NCBI GenBank assembly: GCA_010909165.1
Contig: MU008160.1
Coordinates: 186,001-250,000 of the forward strand
Source: Anthoceros angustus
Lineage: Eukaryota > Streptophyta > Anthocerotopsida > Anthocerotales > Anthocerotaceae
Length of the DNA: 64,000 nucleotides
Direction: 5' to 3'
Part shown: positions 1 to 11,299 of the stretch, piece after piece
Layout: every line of letters begins with the position of its first letter
How positions within the stretch are numbered: the first letter of the stretch is position 1
The notes under the pieces: generated by a model
What the model saw: the letters and a program-made list of their open reading frames with translations, nothing else
Told to the model about the DNA's origin: nothing
Databases searched by the model: none
Program-made: the position numbers and the translations under genes

Positions 1-15
1 GGCAGGCACACGGGA

Positions 16-1016
16 GTGAACGCAACTGGTGCCTCCCCGCCGTTCTTCCCAATAGGACGCCGTCCTCCCGTTTGCTGGTCACCTGAACCACCAGTATCTC
101 ATCCTCGTATACGTACATGGGCCATTACAGATATTTTGGCCAATATTGTTGATGGAAATGCAAATACCCCAGATTATCCTAAAGAGCATTTAGTAGATGA
201 TTTTATTAATGTTGCTATTTCTGATTTTGCTGGCCCCACTTCGGAAATGGCCAGGGCTCTTCATGTCATGCTCTTCTGACGATTGATGGTGAACCGGCTA
301 CTGGATGGGCCCAATGGTGCAGCATGGAAAGCCGTAATAGAAAGTGAGTATAATTCTTTGCTTAAATATCATACTTGGGATTTAGTCTCACTTCCTCTTG
401 GTCGTAAACCCATCCTTTGTAAGTGGGTATATAAAACAAAATTAAATGCTGATGGTTCTATCAAACGTTATAAAGCTCGACTTGTTGCTAAGGGTTATAG
501 CCAGGTAGACGGCGTGGATTATCAACAGTCTTTTTCACCGGTAGTTAAGACCCAATCCTTGAGGGTTCTCTTAGCCTTAGCTGCAGAGTTGAATTTAGAA
601 ATCTATCAAATGGATGTTTGCACGGCATTTTTATATGGGGAACTTAAGGAGGAAATATATATGCGGCAGCCGAGGGCTATGAAGATGCCAATGTGGAGCT
701 TGTTTATAAGTTGCTTAAGTGCCTCTATGGTTTAAAACAAAGTGCTCATATATGGTATTATAAATATAATGGTCGCCTTAAATTTATTGCCCTTATTCAA
801 AGCCATGCTGATAGTAATGTTTACTATCTTCATGATGGCTCTAACTTTATCATTTCAGCCTTATATGTTGATAACGTATGCATGTTTGGTACTAGTATGG
901 CCCTTATTAAAAGTGTTAAGGATATGTTACGCACTGAATTTGAAATGAAGGATATTGCAGTTCTTCAATGGTGTCTCGTCTTTCAAATTCTCCGTGATCG
1001 CCTGGAAGCGGAGCGC
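16..1016 (+). pseudogene. Ty1/Copia reverse transcriptase fragment, dead
   Basis: This is part of a Copia pol polyprotein. The integrase-RT linker and the N-terminal half of the RVT_2 domain read in three frames broken near 280 and 700. Recognisable RT blocks include KWVYKTK, RYKARLVAKGYSQ, MDVCTAFLYGEL and LKCLYGLKQS. The catalytic YVDD box reads YVDN near 856-870, so the last aspartate is lost. RNase H, integrase and LTRs are not visible, and the similarity stops near 1016, where another repeat begins. The frame breaks plus the active-site change show it is non-functional. The family call is sure; the exact ends are not. Confidence 0.9.
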
Positions 1017-1300
1017 TGCATGCCCAACTTAGAGGTGGTCTTTGATACGACGACTAGATGTATGTGAGCTCGACAACAATGGTCATGTTAGTTTGAAAAT
1101 GGGCTAAATCGGTGTCTTAGGTACTGTGTCCATTTCCGGAAGGGGGTCCCAAAGTACACAAAGAAGGGGGTTTGTTCATTCACCCCCTCCAAAAATTATG
1201 GTGTTAATTCCATAATTACATTATGGAATAGCAAGAGTTCACATATTTATCTAGCACTAGTGCACCGATCACAAAGTGCAAACTGCAACTAGCCATTGAC
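1006..1300. repeat. Shortened copy of the 1-kb repeat at 6.0-8.0 kb
   Basis: From the GGAAGCGGAGCGCTGCATG motif onward this stretch matches 6150-6740 and 7159-7750, including the CATTTCCGGAAGGGGGTCC and CACCCCCTCC segments. It lacks about 290 bases present in those copies (the equivalent of 6190-6477). No coding potential was recognised. Confidence 0.75.
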
Positions 1301-1329
1301 CTTGATGGCCTTACTGGAGAGAAAGATGG

Positions 1330-1830
1330 TACAAACTGGAGAGCAAGATGGTACGTACTGGCTGAAGACGGCCATATGATGCACCCTAGTTGACATTGTT
1401 GAGGATGGGGAGCTTGAGCTTGATGGCCAACGCTGAACATTGTAAAGCCTAGCATTTAGAAGTGAGACTTCAGCTAATCAGCCATCCCTAACCGTTGGTG
1501 ATATGGTCACGCAAGTCGGTCTGGCTAGCCCGATACCCGTTACCTCGGTGCACTTTCTGCGATTCTAACATCACGTTCGACTTGGATGCCTTGTGATTGT
1601 TGGAGGTCTTCCACGCCTCTCATCCACGTCCAAGGCATCCACTATGGCCAAAAACTCCCTTTCCAATCCATGCAGAATTTTGCAAAACTCCCTGCACTGG
1701 GTGCCGGTGCACGCTCCTGCCTCCGGTCGAAAAGGCTCTGCATTGGACAATGCAGAGTACTTGTAAGCTAGATGGCCACGCCGAATTGCGTATGAACTAG
1801 AACAATTTGCCAAGGGATGTAGCTTAAGCT
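1330..1830. repeat. Dispersed repeat P, copy 1
   Basis: The block around GAGGATGGGGAGCTTGAGCT, continuing through a CATCCACTATGGCC stretch, recurs at about 14350-14635 and 17430-17880. On the minus strand it encodes short degenerate peptides such as EREFLAIVDALDVDER, which look like the remains of a transposon ORF. Here, as at 17.9 kb, it lies directly upstream of an EG45-like gene, so the two appear to have been copied together. Confidence 0.7.
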
Positions 1831-1839
1831 CAATACATA

Positions 1840-2257
1840 CCCTGGAGTCTTTGTGGTATATATCACAATGCCCAAATATCTGTAAGTGTCAATTGCCAGA
1901 AATGGCAATCCTTAGAACAAGAAGGGTCTCGAATTCTAGTTAGCAGTGTTAATCCTTATTGAGAAGGCTTGTATCTAGAGTCACATAAAAGTAACATTAG
2001 AGTAAACACTGCTCTAATAATACCAATAAAATTTAAAAATAACCTGTTTATGTTTTTCATTGTAAAGAAAACATGACATCGAAAATAGTTTCATATTTGT
2101 AACCACCATCGAGGTTGCATCACATTTCAATAGTATATATGTGTGGAGCACTTCACTTTATTCACTTGTAACTTGTATGTTTCATTCTTTTGCACATCAG
2201 AGTTTTTTGGAATACTTTTCTAGTGTAAAAGATATGCACATGTTCAGTGGTAATGCC
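1840..2257 (+). promoter_or_regulatory. AT-rich 5' flank of the EG45-like gene
   Basis: This AT-rich stretch is almost identical to 17890-18417, ahead of the degraded EG45-like copy, so the 5' flank was duplicated with the gene. TATA-like AGTATATATG lies near 2130-2140. No transcription start can be assigned from sequence alone. Confidence 0.4.
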
Positions 2258-2855
2258 ATGACCGTTATGGCCATCATAAAGGTCATTCTGTTACTTGAGA
2301 TACTTTCATTAGGATGTCACCTTGGAAAAGCTAGTGAAAGTCATGGTGATGATTTCAAGTTTTTCCTTATTCAAGAATCGGCAACTAATCTTGCAATATT
2401 TTCGGTTGATCGTAAGTTTTGATTGCTGACATCTGCTGTTTATCATTTCATCTAGTTTCAAGTACTTGTGTACATACTCACACCTCTGTTTATTTTCTTT
2501 CTTTTTCTCAAAAATAGCACAAAGCTGCTGGTACAACAACACAAATGACGGAGAAGTTTCCGCTGGCTTTTGGGCAGTAGGAGATGAGACTATCTGGAAG
2601 GATGGATTGAATTGTGGGAAGACCGTCAATATGTGCCGGGGATCCAACAGTCATGACGGATCGGGGCCCGTCGATGGAAAAATTTGCATCGACACAACAA
2701 TCGAAGTCCCAATCATCGATCAAATGCCAGCCGACAGTGACTATCATAGTGCCAACTTGATTCTCTCTTTGGACGTATGGACCTTCATCTACGGAGATGA
2801 CAAGTACTGGGAGGTTCCTAAAACAATGTACATTTATGAGGTACCAAAAGATTAG
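2258..2855 (+). CDS. Secreted EG45-like / plant natriuretic peptide-like protein (double-psi beta-barrel)
   Basis: Two exons, 2258-2411 and 2518-2855, are joined in phase 1 by a canonical intron (GTAAGT donor, AATAG acceptor) to give 163 residues. Residues 1-25 are a hydrophobic signal peptide (VMAIIKVILLLEILSLGCHL). The mature part has the expansin/EG45 barrel pattern: SCWYNN, GFWAVGDETIWKDGLNCGK, a third cysteine in NMC, a fourth in KICIDT followed by IEVPIIDQMP, and a terminal strand MYIYEV. Four cysteines could form two disulfides. Such proteins act in the apoplast; EG45-like and PNP members lack the expansin wall-binding domain. The ATG at 2258 was chosen because it starts the signal peptide. 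The substrate is unknown. A related gene lies 1.3 kb downstream. Confidence 0.82.
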
Positions 2856-3012
2856 ACTGCTGATGGAAGACAAGATGGATTCTCTGAGATCAAATATATA
2901 TTGATATCTCCTAAATAAATATAAATATATTTTGAACCTTTCTTCTAAAATGTTGTACTACTTCTTGGTAGCTTAGAAAATTAACACTTTCATTTGTGAT
3001 GTACCGGGGAAA

Positions 3013-3517
3013 ATGGAAAGGAAAGCAAGCGTTAGCAGTAATTCTCGCACTAGTAGTGGTGCTGCATGGGAACCTAGTGGTGATGCTGTTTGGGAGCCTG
3101 GTGGGTCGCTTCGTCTCATAGGCTGCGCTGTAGGAACCGCCTTCTTAGCGGCGTTGCATGAAAAGACGGTGGTGGCCGGAGATCTAAGCGGTCCGGTGTC
3201 TCTTCCCATGGGGTCTTTGTTGTCTAAGCTGAGTTCTGGCAATCCTGCTTCCGATCTGGGGTCTACTGGCCACGGCATTTGGAGCTGGTTTGGTACAAAA
3301 TGCCTTACACGCCATTGTAGATCTGGCCAATTTGACCAAGGGAGGTGCATGTTTGAAGTCTCCTTACGTGTTTCCTATTAAGGAACTTAACATTTTGTCC
3401 TCTTCTCCCACACGTGCGACTGCCCTATGCACGGATCTGGCACAAGGTTTGAATTCTAATTGGAAGGAGGTTGTCACGGGAGTGCAATCTGTTCTTGGTC
3501 CTTCTTGTGTACTATAA
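3013..3517 (+). CDS. Unrecognised ORF pair, probably transposon-derived or decayed
   Basis: An open frame at 3013-3381 (122 codons, starting MERKASVSSNSRTSSG) overlaps a second at 3290-3517 that ends GVQSVLGPSCVL. Composition changes abruptly from the AT-rich gene flanks to more balanced sequence at about 3000, suggesting inserted DNA. The two frames could be one frame-shifted ORF. No family was recognised, no signal peptide or membrane segment is clear, and there is no evidence of expression. It may simply be chance open frame. Confidence 0.2.
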
Positions 3518-3519
3518 TG

Positions 3520-4129
3520 TCCAAACTATATCATGTTTCCTTGGGGATCTCCGATCTTCATGAAGAATATGGAGGACAGTGCGTCCGGGGTCATCCTCAC
3601 TCGGAATACGCAATACTCGCCTTGCCCAAAACTTTGTGAGCAATGTCCGTCATGAGTTCCGACATCCCTGCGGATGTTTTGGAAAGGCATTCCGAATGAA
3701 GCCCAATCAAACCCAGTATCTCCTACATGCGCACAAACGTCTCCTCTACCTCAGACTAGCTTCTCTCGCACGTTCTGAGCGCTTCTGCACTATCTCCTGA
3801 AGGAAGGGACGAACTCAAGCACTCGTGAGCTGAAATGTCTTCTTTTTTTTCTCAAACTAAACATCAAACTCTTGGTGAAATACCTTGTATCCTCAAGCCA
3901 TGTTGTTTTACAGCATATAATAACAACAGTAATAATAATAATGGATTATATATATATATATGTATATTACATCGAACAAGGTTGAAGTATATAATATCGA
4001 AACCTTTTCCAATGTTCTGTCTATATATGTATGTATACTTAGAGATATTTTTAGAACATATTGTTTACTTGTTTCATCTTTCCTCATATCTTTTTCAAGA
4101 TTTAATAGTGGTACTACTTTTCTAGTGTG
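3520..4129. other. Intergenic, AT-rich, with short microsatellites
   Basis: No gene was recognised. An (AAT)n-like run near 3915-3945 and a TATATATATATA run at 3947-3960 precede the second EG45-like gene and probably belong to its 5' flank. Confidence 0.5.
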
Positions 4130-4831
4130 ATGGAGAGCCTTTATAGGATGACCTATATAGTCATTGTCTTGCTTAGCGTACCTTTATTGGAAGCTAGTCG
4201 TGTAGAAGCGAGTACAAGCCATGATGATGATTTCAATTTCATCCCATTACTAGTTCCAAAAATAGCAATTAATGAGCCATCTGTTCTTGTTACCGGTAGG
4301 TTTTCTTCCGGCATACATACATTGTTTCTTAGTCTTATATAGCCCTGAATACTTATAAACTTATGTACTTACACATTTGTTCATTTTTTCTCCTCTCTGG
4401 CAGGACCTAATTGTTGGAGCAATGAGTCATTCACTACAGTGAGTGAGGGGATTTGGGCAGTAGCAAATAGGGCTCTGTGGAAGAGTGGGCTGAACTGTGG
4501 AAAACACATTGATATTTGCCAGCCGCAGCTATCAAGCTCTTCTGTAGGATCTGTTAACGATGGAAATGTTTGTGAAAGTAACACAACTATCTCAGTCCCT
4601 ATTGCAGGGAAAATTGAACTGGGAGTTGATGGTGAAAATATCTTTGAGGAGCTAGACTTGATCATCTCTCGAGAAGCATGGGATGTTATCTTTGCAGAAT
4701 TTCTCAATAATGTAGATCATCGTAGGATGGTATACATTAACGAGTGCGACCTTGAGGGTGAAAGAGGCTGTCATCATGGTCAACATCATCATCATCAGCG
4801 CCGTCATCATTGGATTCCACCGAAAGTTTAG
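4130..4831 (+). CDS. Second EG45-like secreted protein with a His-rich tail
   Basis: Exons 4130-4295 and 4404-4831 join in phase 1 across a GTAGGT...GGCAG intron at the same position as in the gene at 2258, giving 197 residues. The order is signal peptide (MTYIVIVLLSVPLLEASRVEA), acidic linker, then the barrel with PNCWSNES, GIWAVANRALWKSGLNCGK, DIC, NVCESNTTISVPIAG and MVYINEC. The four cysteines match the first gene. It differs by a C-terminal extension of about 25 residues with a second cysteine pair (ECDLEGERGC) and a His cluster (HHGQHHHHQRRHH) that could bind metal. The protein is clearly paralogous to the first gene but strongly diverged, so this duplication is much older than the copies at 18-21 kb. 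Confidence 0.8.
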
Positions 4832-6010
4832 TGGATTTGCCTTGTTATGTAGTTTTGAAGTAAACTGTAATTGCACTTAAGCTTGAATAATTATTTCTAG
4901 GGAACTTGTGCTTTTCAGAAAAAAAAACTTTCACTTTCAGCTCCTCTTGGTATGAGCGTTGTTTGATCCTACAAGGGCTAACTCACTCAATTACTTAAGT
5001 TTTTTCTGGATGTTATTTTTAAAAACTAATGGGCGAGTCTTGACTTATATGGATACTGGTATTTATTTTATTATTTGAAAAAAAATTGAGTCATTGTTTC
5101 TTTCTTGTTGTCAGCGCAAACATCAGTTGATTAAATTCAAACGAAAACATATCCGTGCATATCTTCATCCGGAGAACCAAGATCCGAAGCTAGCCCGATC
5201 ACAACGACCAGGGGACCGGTAGGCGAGGCCAAACACCTAGATACCAGCACACCGACTTACCACCAACCACCCCTTGTATATATAAGGTATTATTAAACTC
5301 ACTCAAAACAAATAGCAAGGGCCATGATAGCACTGAAGCCTAGAGTGATTTGCAACCACCTCGCGGTTGTCATCCTAATAGAAGCACCCGCAATCACACA
5401 GGGAAGTACATGAAAGAGCCCATAAAATTCTGCAAAAAAACACCATTTGAGGTCCTCCTCTAAGCAAGAAAATTTCCTTCTGGCATCATCAAACCTGAAA
5501 GCCATGAATCATATGCGCTAGCTTTGGTTTAATTAACGCTCCTCTATTATGTCCTACTTCTATCTTCACGTGAAACTCGGGACCCCTTCAAGCTCCAAGA
5601 CTCCATGGATCTAAATCCCCCTTTTTTCATAGCCTCCATGACTAGACTCGAGAACATGAATTCAGGTGCAACACATGAATCAAATATTCTAAAGTGTGAG
5701 GAATATTACCTTTTCTTGAAATCGCGCGTAGAGGACTGTGCCAATATTAGAGGCCCCTTCCAATGGGCTCAAGATATTCTCGAGGGAAGGGGATTGGGTT
5801 TTGGACGCATGCTCTAGAAGCGGAACCACAATATTGGCAGCCTTACGGAGTGGAAAAAACTGCATTGCGGTAAAGGCTGACTAGAGCTGTGCAAGATACA
5901 TCCCACAACTCATCATAGGCAAAGGAGGTATACGTATGAGTGAGAAGGATTGTCTGAATGCACAAGTTGTTTCATTGAGTGCCAACACAATGAAGACCAA
6001 AAATGGGGAG
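4832..6010. other. Intergenic, no gene recognised
   Basis: This holds the 3' flank of the second EG45-like gene, then unique sequence. Minus-strand ORF 5299-5505 (68 codons) and plus-strand ORFs 5605-5817 and 5936-6211 have no recognisable family. The last runs into the start of the 1-kb tandem repeat and is therefore probably not a gene. Confidence 0.5.
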
Positions 6011-8036
6011 TTGTTGGAGGAGGGCTGGCAAACTTTGGATGTTGTGTGGCATCCGACACTTAATGTTGATGACACAGGAGTACCAATAGTTGACGAGAAC
6101 AAAGATGCCAAGGCCATCATGGGCAAGAACGACCATAGTTTTGACGATCCGGAAGCGGAGCGCTGCATGCTCAAGTTAGAGGTGGTCTTAAATGAATTGA
6201 GTGTCTGCTGAAGGCTCGGACTAGTCACATATTAGTCCCCATGAGGGACCCTTTTAGGCGTAGACACATGCATGTTACAATTTTGTTGTTCTAGGTTTCC
6301 TTCCTTCCTGTAGGGGCTTTGCATCTCCCCCTACACTATTCAGTTTTGTGTCGTTACAATGGGGACCCTTTTTTACTTTTGGTAATGCAAACAATGATGT
6401 CTTTCTTGCTAACTCCACGGTAGGGTGCCGGTAGGCCGGTGCCCCCAAGGGCATTTTCTTTGTCATGTGGTGAAAACGATGACTATATGTATGTGAACTC
6501 GACAACAATGGTCATGTCAGTTTGAAAATGGGCTAAAACGGTGTTTTAGGTATTGTGTCCATTTCCGGAAGGGGGTCCAAAGTACACAAAGAAGGGGGTT
6601 TATTCATTCACCCCCTCCAAAAATTATGGTATTAATTCCATAATTACATTATGGAATAGCAAGAGTTCACATATTTATCAGGCACTAGTGCACCCATCAC
6701 AGAATCACATTGCAGATTGCAACTTGCCATTGACCTAGACGACCTCAAGGTCGTCTATGCACTCCATTTATGGGTGTTCTCAGGATGCCAGGAATCCACA
6801 GCTCAAAATGCGACACTTGGCGTGCTTTTGTGGTGCTTGCATGGACAGTGACCATGCTGCCAGGGAGACAAAGGCTCTGTGCAGGAATTTGGCTATGTAG
6901 GACCTTGAAGCGATATTGATGGTGAGAATTGCAACCAGCTTAGCTGGAGCCTTGTCGATTTGAACATCAGGCGACGGAAATATAGCCGTCGAGGAAGCCT
7001 GAGGATGTCACCGAGATGGCTGAGCTTTTGGAGGAGGGCTGGCAAACTTTGGATGTTGTGTGGCATCCTTAATGTTGATGACACAGAGTACCAATAGTTG
7101 ACGAGAACAAAGATGCCAAGGCCATCATGGGCAAGAACGACCATAGTTTTGACGATCCGGAGCGCATGCCTGTTAGAGGTGGTCTTAAATGAATTGAGTG
7201 TCTGCTGAAGGCTCGGACTAGTCACATATTAGTCCCCATGAGGGACCCTTTTAGGCGTAGACACATGCATGTTACAATTTTGTTGTTCTAGGTTTCCTTC
7301 CTTCCTGCTGTAGGGGGCGTCGGCATGCCGGCGCCTCCACACACACTATTCAGTTTTGTGTCGTTACAATGGGGACCCTTTTTTACTTTTGGTAATGCAA
7401 ACAATGATGTCTTTCTTGCTAACTCCACGGTAGGGTGCCGGTAGGCCGGTGCCCCCAAGGGCATTTTCTTTGTCATGTGGTGAAAACGATGACTATATGT
7501 ATGTGAACTCGACAACAATGGTCATGTCAGTTTGAAAATGGGCTAAAACGGTGTTTTAGGTATTGTGTCCATTTCCGGAAGGGGGTCCAAAGTACACAAA
7601 GAAGGGGGTTTATTCATTCACCCCCTCCAAAAATTATGGTATTAATTCCATAATTACATTATGGAATAGCAAGAGTTCACATATTTATCAGGCACTAGTG
7701 CACCCATCACAGAATCACATTGCAGATTGCAACTTGCCATTGACCTAGACGACCTCAAGGTCGTCTATGCACTCCATTTATGGGTGTTCTCGGATGCCGT
7801 GAATACGCTCAAAATGCGACACTTGGCGTGCTTTTGTGGTGCTTGCATGGACAGTGACCATGCAGAGACAAAGTGCCCTGTGCGGAATTTGGCGTAGTGA
7901 CCTTGAAGATATTGGTGACAGTGAGAATTGCAACCCGGCTACGCATGGAGCCTTGTCGATTTGAACATGAGGCGGTGAAATATAGCGAGGAAGCCAGAGG
8001 ATGTCACCGAGATGGCTGAGCTTTTGGAGGAGGCGA
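6011..8036. repeat. Tandem duplication, two units of about 1.01 kb
   Basis: Unit 1 is about 6011-7024 and unit 2 about 7025-8036. The marker AACTTTGGATGTTGTGTGGC occurs at 6031 and 7045, and GACAACAATGGTCATGTCAG at 6501 and 7511. The units are otherwise nearly identical; differences are small indels concentrated at CAG/CTG/CGG sites. A shortened third copy lies at 1006-1300. No transposon-coding domain was recognised. The few short ORFs are repeated in both units and look incidental. Confidence 0.85.
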
Positions 8037-8292
8037 TAACTTTGTTGTGCCTGCAGACACAACGGACGAAGGGTCAACCTTCTACCTGGTCAAGTGCACC
8101 GAGTCTTGTCACAAAACGGATGTGCTTAGAAAGTGTCCATGGAGCAATAATACTTTCCTCCCAGGTGATGAAATAGTTGTAGGCCAGTATTACCAGGGGC
8201 TTGAGCCTGACGGATCTCTTTACACACTAGACCTTAATGAGGCAGAGCATACCGCATGTGTGACTTGTAAGTTTGCAATCGCAGGATGGTAG
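8037..8292 (+). CDS. Unrecognised conserved-looking ORF fragment, probably of transposon origin
   Basis: An open frame enters from the end of the tandem repeat and closes at 8292. The peptide has the feel of a real domain (FYLVKCTESCHKT, KCPWSNNTFLPGDEIVVGQ, YYQGLEPDGSLYTLDL), with a GDEIV.G.YYQ core suggesting a small beta-rich domain. No start context or family could be established, and 5' sequence in the same frame suggests truncation. I read it as a piece of a mobile-element protein, with low confidence. Confidence 0.3.
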
Positions 8293-9325
8293 AGACGTGA
8301 GGTATTTCAGCTTAGATGCGCATCACTCTAGACACGTTCAGATCGACATGATAGCAATTAGGAATGTGTGTGAGACGCGTTGCTTGAATGCCGGATGTCA
8401 CCTATTGGAACCATGTGCCATATTGCCTCGTTATCCATACCGAATGGCATCCAAAGTTGTGCGATCCTTCCTTGTGTTGTGTATGCCACAAAACATGCAC
8501 AATGTCCACACTATGTGAGCGATACTAGTGCTGATGACATATCTTCTTGGGCGATTCGACAGACGGGCGATCGATCTTCCGACATCACCTTCTTACGACG
8601 CCTCCTTAAAGATTCTAACCGAACGGGCCGCGAGGGCGGAGACGGTGTGGCAAGGCAATGGCTGGTGTGGTGGGTCAGCGCGGTGTCGATCCATTGGTGC
8701 TCGCAGGAGTGCCGCAGCAAATAGCGACCGGACCACTGGGCGTGGAGTTGCGGCAGCGTTGATCCGCAAGTTCGGCAAGCCGGAAGACAGCGCAAATTCA
8801 AGTATTGCCCGGGCTCATGAGCGAGTAATCACCGACTATGGAGGACCGAGGAAGATGTCCGGATGTGATTCCACAATTCAAGCAAACCAACAAGTGTCTC
8901 ACTTAGAAATGGAGATGGCATGATCACCCCACTCGTGGCTCCATCCCTTTGAATCCCAATCTTGTGATGATAGAGCTAGTCTAGCTAGCTCTCTCATGTA
9001 TGCACAATGAGAGATCTAGTGAGTCACCATGAAGTTGGGTTGTTACCTCTTAGGACAGCAAATGCATCTGCGTTATTTGCAATCGATTTCATGACTCGTC
9101 TGGAAATGAGACTTCGGTAGTTTCGGACAGAACCAAAGTTGGTTTCTGCCCAACGGACTGAGTTCTTCATTAGTTTTCACACAATCAATGTCAGTATCTG
9201 CTATGCCCATGATTGAGTGTGTGCACAAGTGCACACCCTTCTTGAGTAGTGATGACAGGACCCACTGTGTGGAGGATTAAAGGATGTCTTCAATGTCTCG
9301 ATATGTGACTCAAACAGTGTGTGTG
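8293..9325. other. Intergenic, no gene recognised
   Basis: Overlapping ORFs occur on both strands at 8380-8923 with no recognisable motif. The region 8930-9320 has none worth reporting. Confidence 0.5.
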
Positions 9326-10105
9326 AACCCCGACTCGACTGCGATCTGATTTGAAATCAGGACGCACAAAAAAGAGAAGACGTGCAATATATCAATGTCT
9401 GCAACCTTCTCTGATCAACACAAAGGAGCAAGCTCTACTTAGGGGGCTCTTTACACGCAGCCCTCACAGTGGCTACTGGCCGGGTTCATCCAAAACAGTG
9501 GCACTTCATTCTTGTTGTTGGGCTCCATCTTCCTGCTCTTCAAGGACGACCTTTGTGGCTTTCACCAAGCTTGCACGAAGGACAACCGGGGACTCAGTTT
9601 TCCCTTGTTCAAGAGCTCATAAACACCCGGGACACTTGCCCGTAATAGTTTCCTTCAACAATTTCGGTTCCCTTGGGAAGAGCATCATCGTCCAACAAAT
9701 AACTGCGTGGAAGGTGCAACTTGTGAACCCCGACTGATCGATCCGATTTGAAATCGACGACAAAAAGAGAAGACGTGCAATATGTCAATGTCCGCAACCT
9801 TCTCGATCAACACAAAGGAGCAAGCTCTACTTAGGGGCTCTTTACACGCAGCCCTCACACTCGCTTGGCCGGGTTCATCCAAAAGTGGCACTTCATTCTT
9901 GTTGTTGGGCTCCATCTTCTCCTGCTCTTCAAGGACGACCTTTGTGGCTTTCACCAAGCTTGCACGAAGGACAACCGGACTCCCCTTGTTCAAGAGCTCA
10001 TAAACACCCGGGACACTTGCCCGTAATAGTTTCCTTCAATGCCTCGGTTCCCTTGGGAAGAGCATCACTGCTCCAATAACAATCAAGCGTGGAAGGTGCA
10101 ACTTG
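9325..10105. repeat. Tandem duplication, two units of about 0.4 kb
   Basis: GAACCCCGACT begins at about 9326 and again at 9725. The two units match nearly throughout, including CAAAGGAGCAAGCTCTACTT and CATAAACACCCGGGACACTT. Differences are again mostly small indels or changes at CTG/CAG (for example ATGTCTGCAACC versus ATGTCCGCAACC). On the minus strand both units can be read as fragments of a transposon-like protein (KATKVVLEEQEK), but no intact frame remains. Confidence 0.8.
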
Positions 10106-10251
10106 TGAACCCCCCTGATGCACTTCAGGACGTAGAAGTCTACGTGTTCATCATTGTCGTCCTCAGCTGCCACCACCTAGTTGTCTCCGGCTCCACCGCA
10201 GACCGGGTCCATCGGCTCGCAACCACTCTCGACTTTGTCGGTCGCTTTGTC

Positions 10252-10926
10252 TTAGTCGATTGCCTTGACTTCCGCTTTGGACCCCCGGTCCGGACTTTCT
10301 CTCCACCGCACCGACCCCGCTATAGATTGCGCAGGGTAGCTGATTCGACGACGTGTCGGTGTGACATCCGGACGTGTCACCGTCTCCACCTCAGGTGTTT
10401 CTTTCTCCAGCTCTGGTGACTTCGTGCCCACTACCAGTGATCCTTTTTCCACCTCACGTGCTGGCTGCACTTCACCCGCCGCTTGATCATGCACAAACTC
10501 CACACATGGTGGTGGCAGTATACATGCTAGTGCATCCAGATCCAGCTCATGGTGTGCTGAAGGTGCTACCTGGGGTGGCATGGTGTTGACAGCTTGTGCA
10601 ACCTGCACCTGAACTCTTGGGAAGTCCTGGGGTTCTGGAAGAGCTTGTGGGTTACCGACTGCCCTCCCGATCATGTGTGCCTGCAAGGCATCCGCATTCC
10701 AAAGCTTCCATGGCCTCCACCACGCCCCGGGTAAGTTTGGAGGTGTGTCGGTCCGCAGCCTCCAACTCATCACACCTCCTAGCACCACCGCTTCCCACTT
10801 CGGGTCTGTCCACTTGCATGCGTTAGTTGCTCGGACTTGCACCTCCACTGGGCTTCTCGATGTATGAGGGTAGCAACAAATCCTCCTTTCATCCGGGCAC
10901 AATACAAATGGAGCCAGGGAGCCCAA
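10252..10926 (-). CDS. Unrecognised transposon-type ORF, about 224 codons
   Basis: This is the longest open frame of the left repeat region. The peptide is rich in Trp, Pro and charged residues: WTDPKWEAVVLGG, DTPPNLPGAWWRPWKLWNAD, then a Pro/Glu/Val-rich tail (SPELEKETPEVETVTRPDVT). Further minus-strand fragments lie on both sides, and the frame is followed at lower coordinates by the 0.4-kb tandem repeat. This layout suggests a gag-like or accessory ORF of a decayed retroelement transcribed leftward. No family was recognised and the start is arbitrary. Confidence 0.3.
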   Translation of the reverse strand: MGSLAPFVLCPDERRICCYPHTSRSPVEVQVRATNACKWTDPKWEAVVLGGVMSWRLRTDTPPNLPGAWWRPWKLWNADALQAHMIGRAVGNPQALPEPQDFPRVQVQVAQAVNTMPPQVAPSAHHELDLDALACILPPPCVEFVHDQAAGEVQPAREVEKGSLVVGTKSPELEKETPEVETVTRPDVTPTRRRISYPAQSIAGSVRWRESPDRGSKAEVKAID

Positions 10927-11299
10927 CCAATTCCGTGCCTCGAAAATTTTGCGTTCCTTATAGGAACACGCCGAGATCCACTAGATAGTAGTGGCGCTTC
11001 TCATAACATGCCGCATAAATGACAAAAGGAATATTGTTGTCAAGATCCAACTCAAGGAGCATAATGTCAACGGCTTACCAACTTGGGAGCATAATGAATT
11101 AGCCTGCATAAAGAGATACCGGAGAAGCGGCGGTGGGATCTCCTGTCGCACCCGACGTTGTACTTTGTCCACCGTGTGAGGAAGTGATCCGGATCTTTGA
11201 GGAGGTTCGTGAACTCGACTCCCATTCCTTAACCTGCTCAAGAACCCAATCGCTCATTGTGGGTACCTCAGCTTCACCTTTGCTCTCATCCATCGGGGG

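Noticed and set aside
1216-1455. Minus-strand ORF of 79 codons
   Set aside because: It lies across the border of two dispersed repeats and is not conserved in the other copies.
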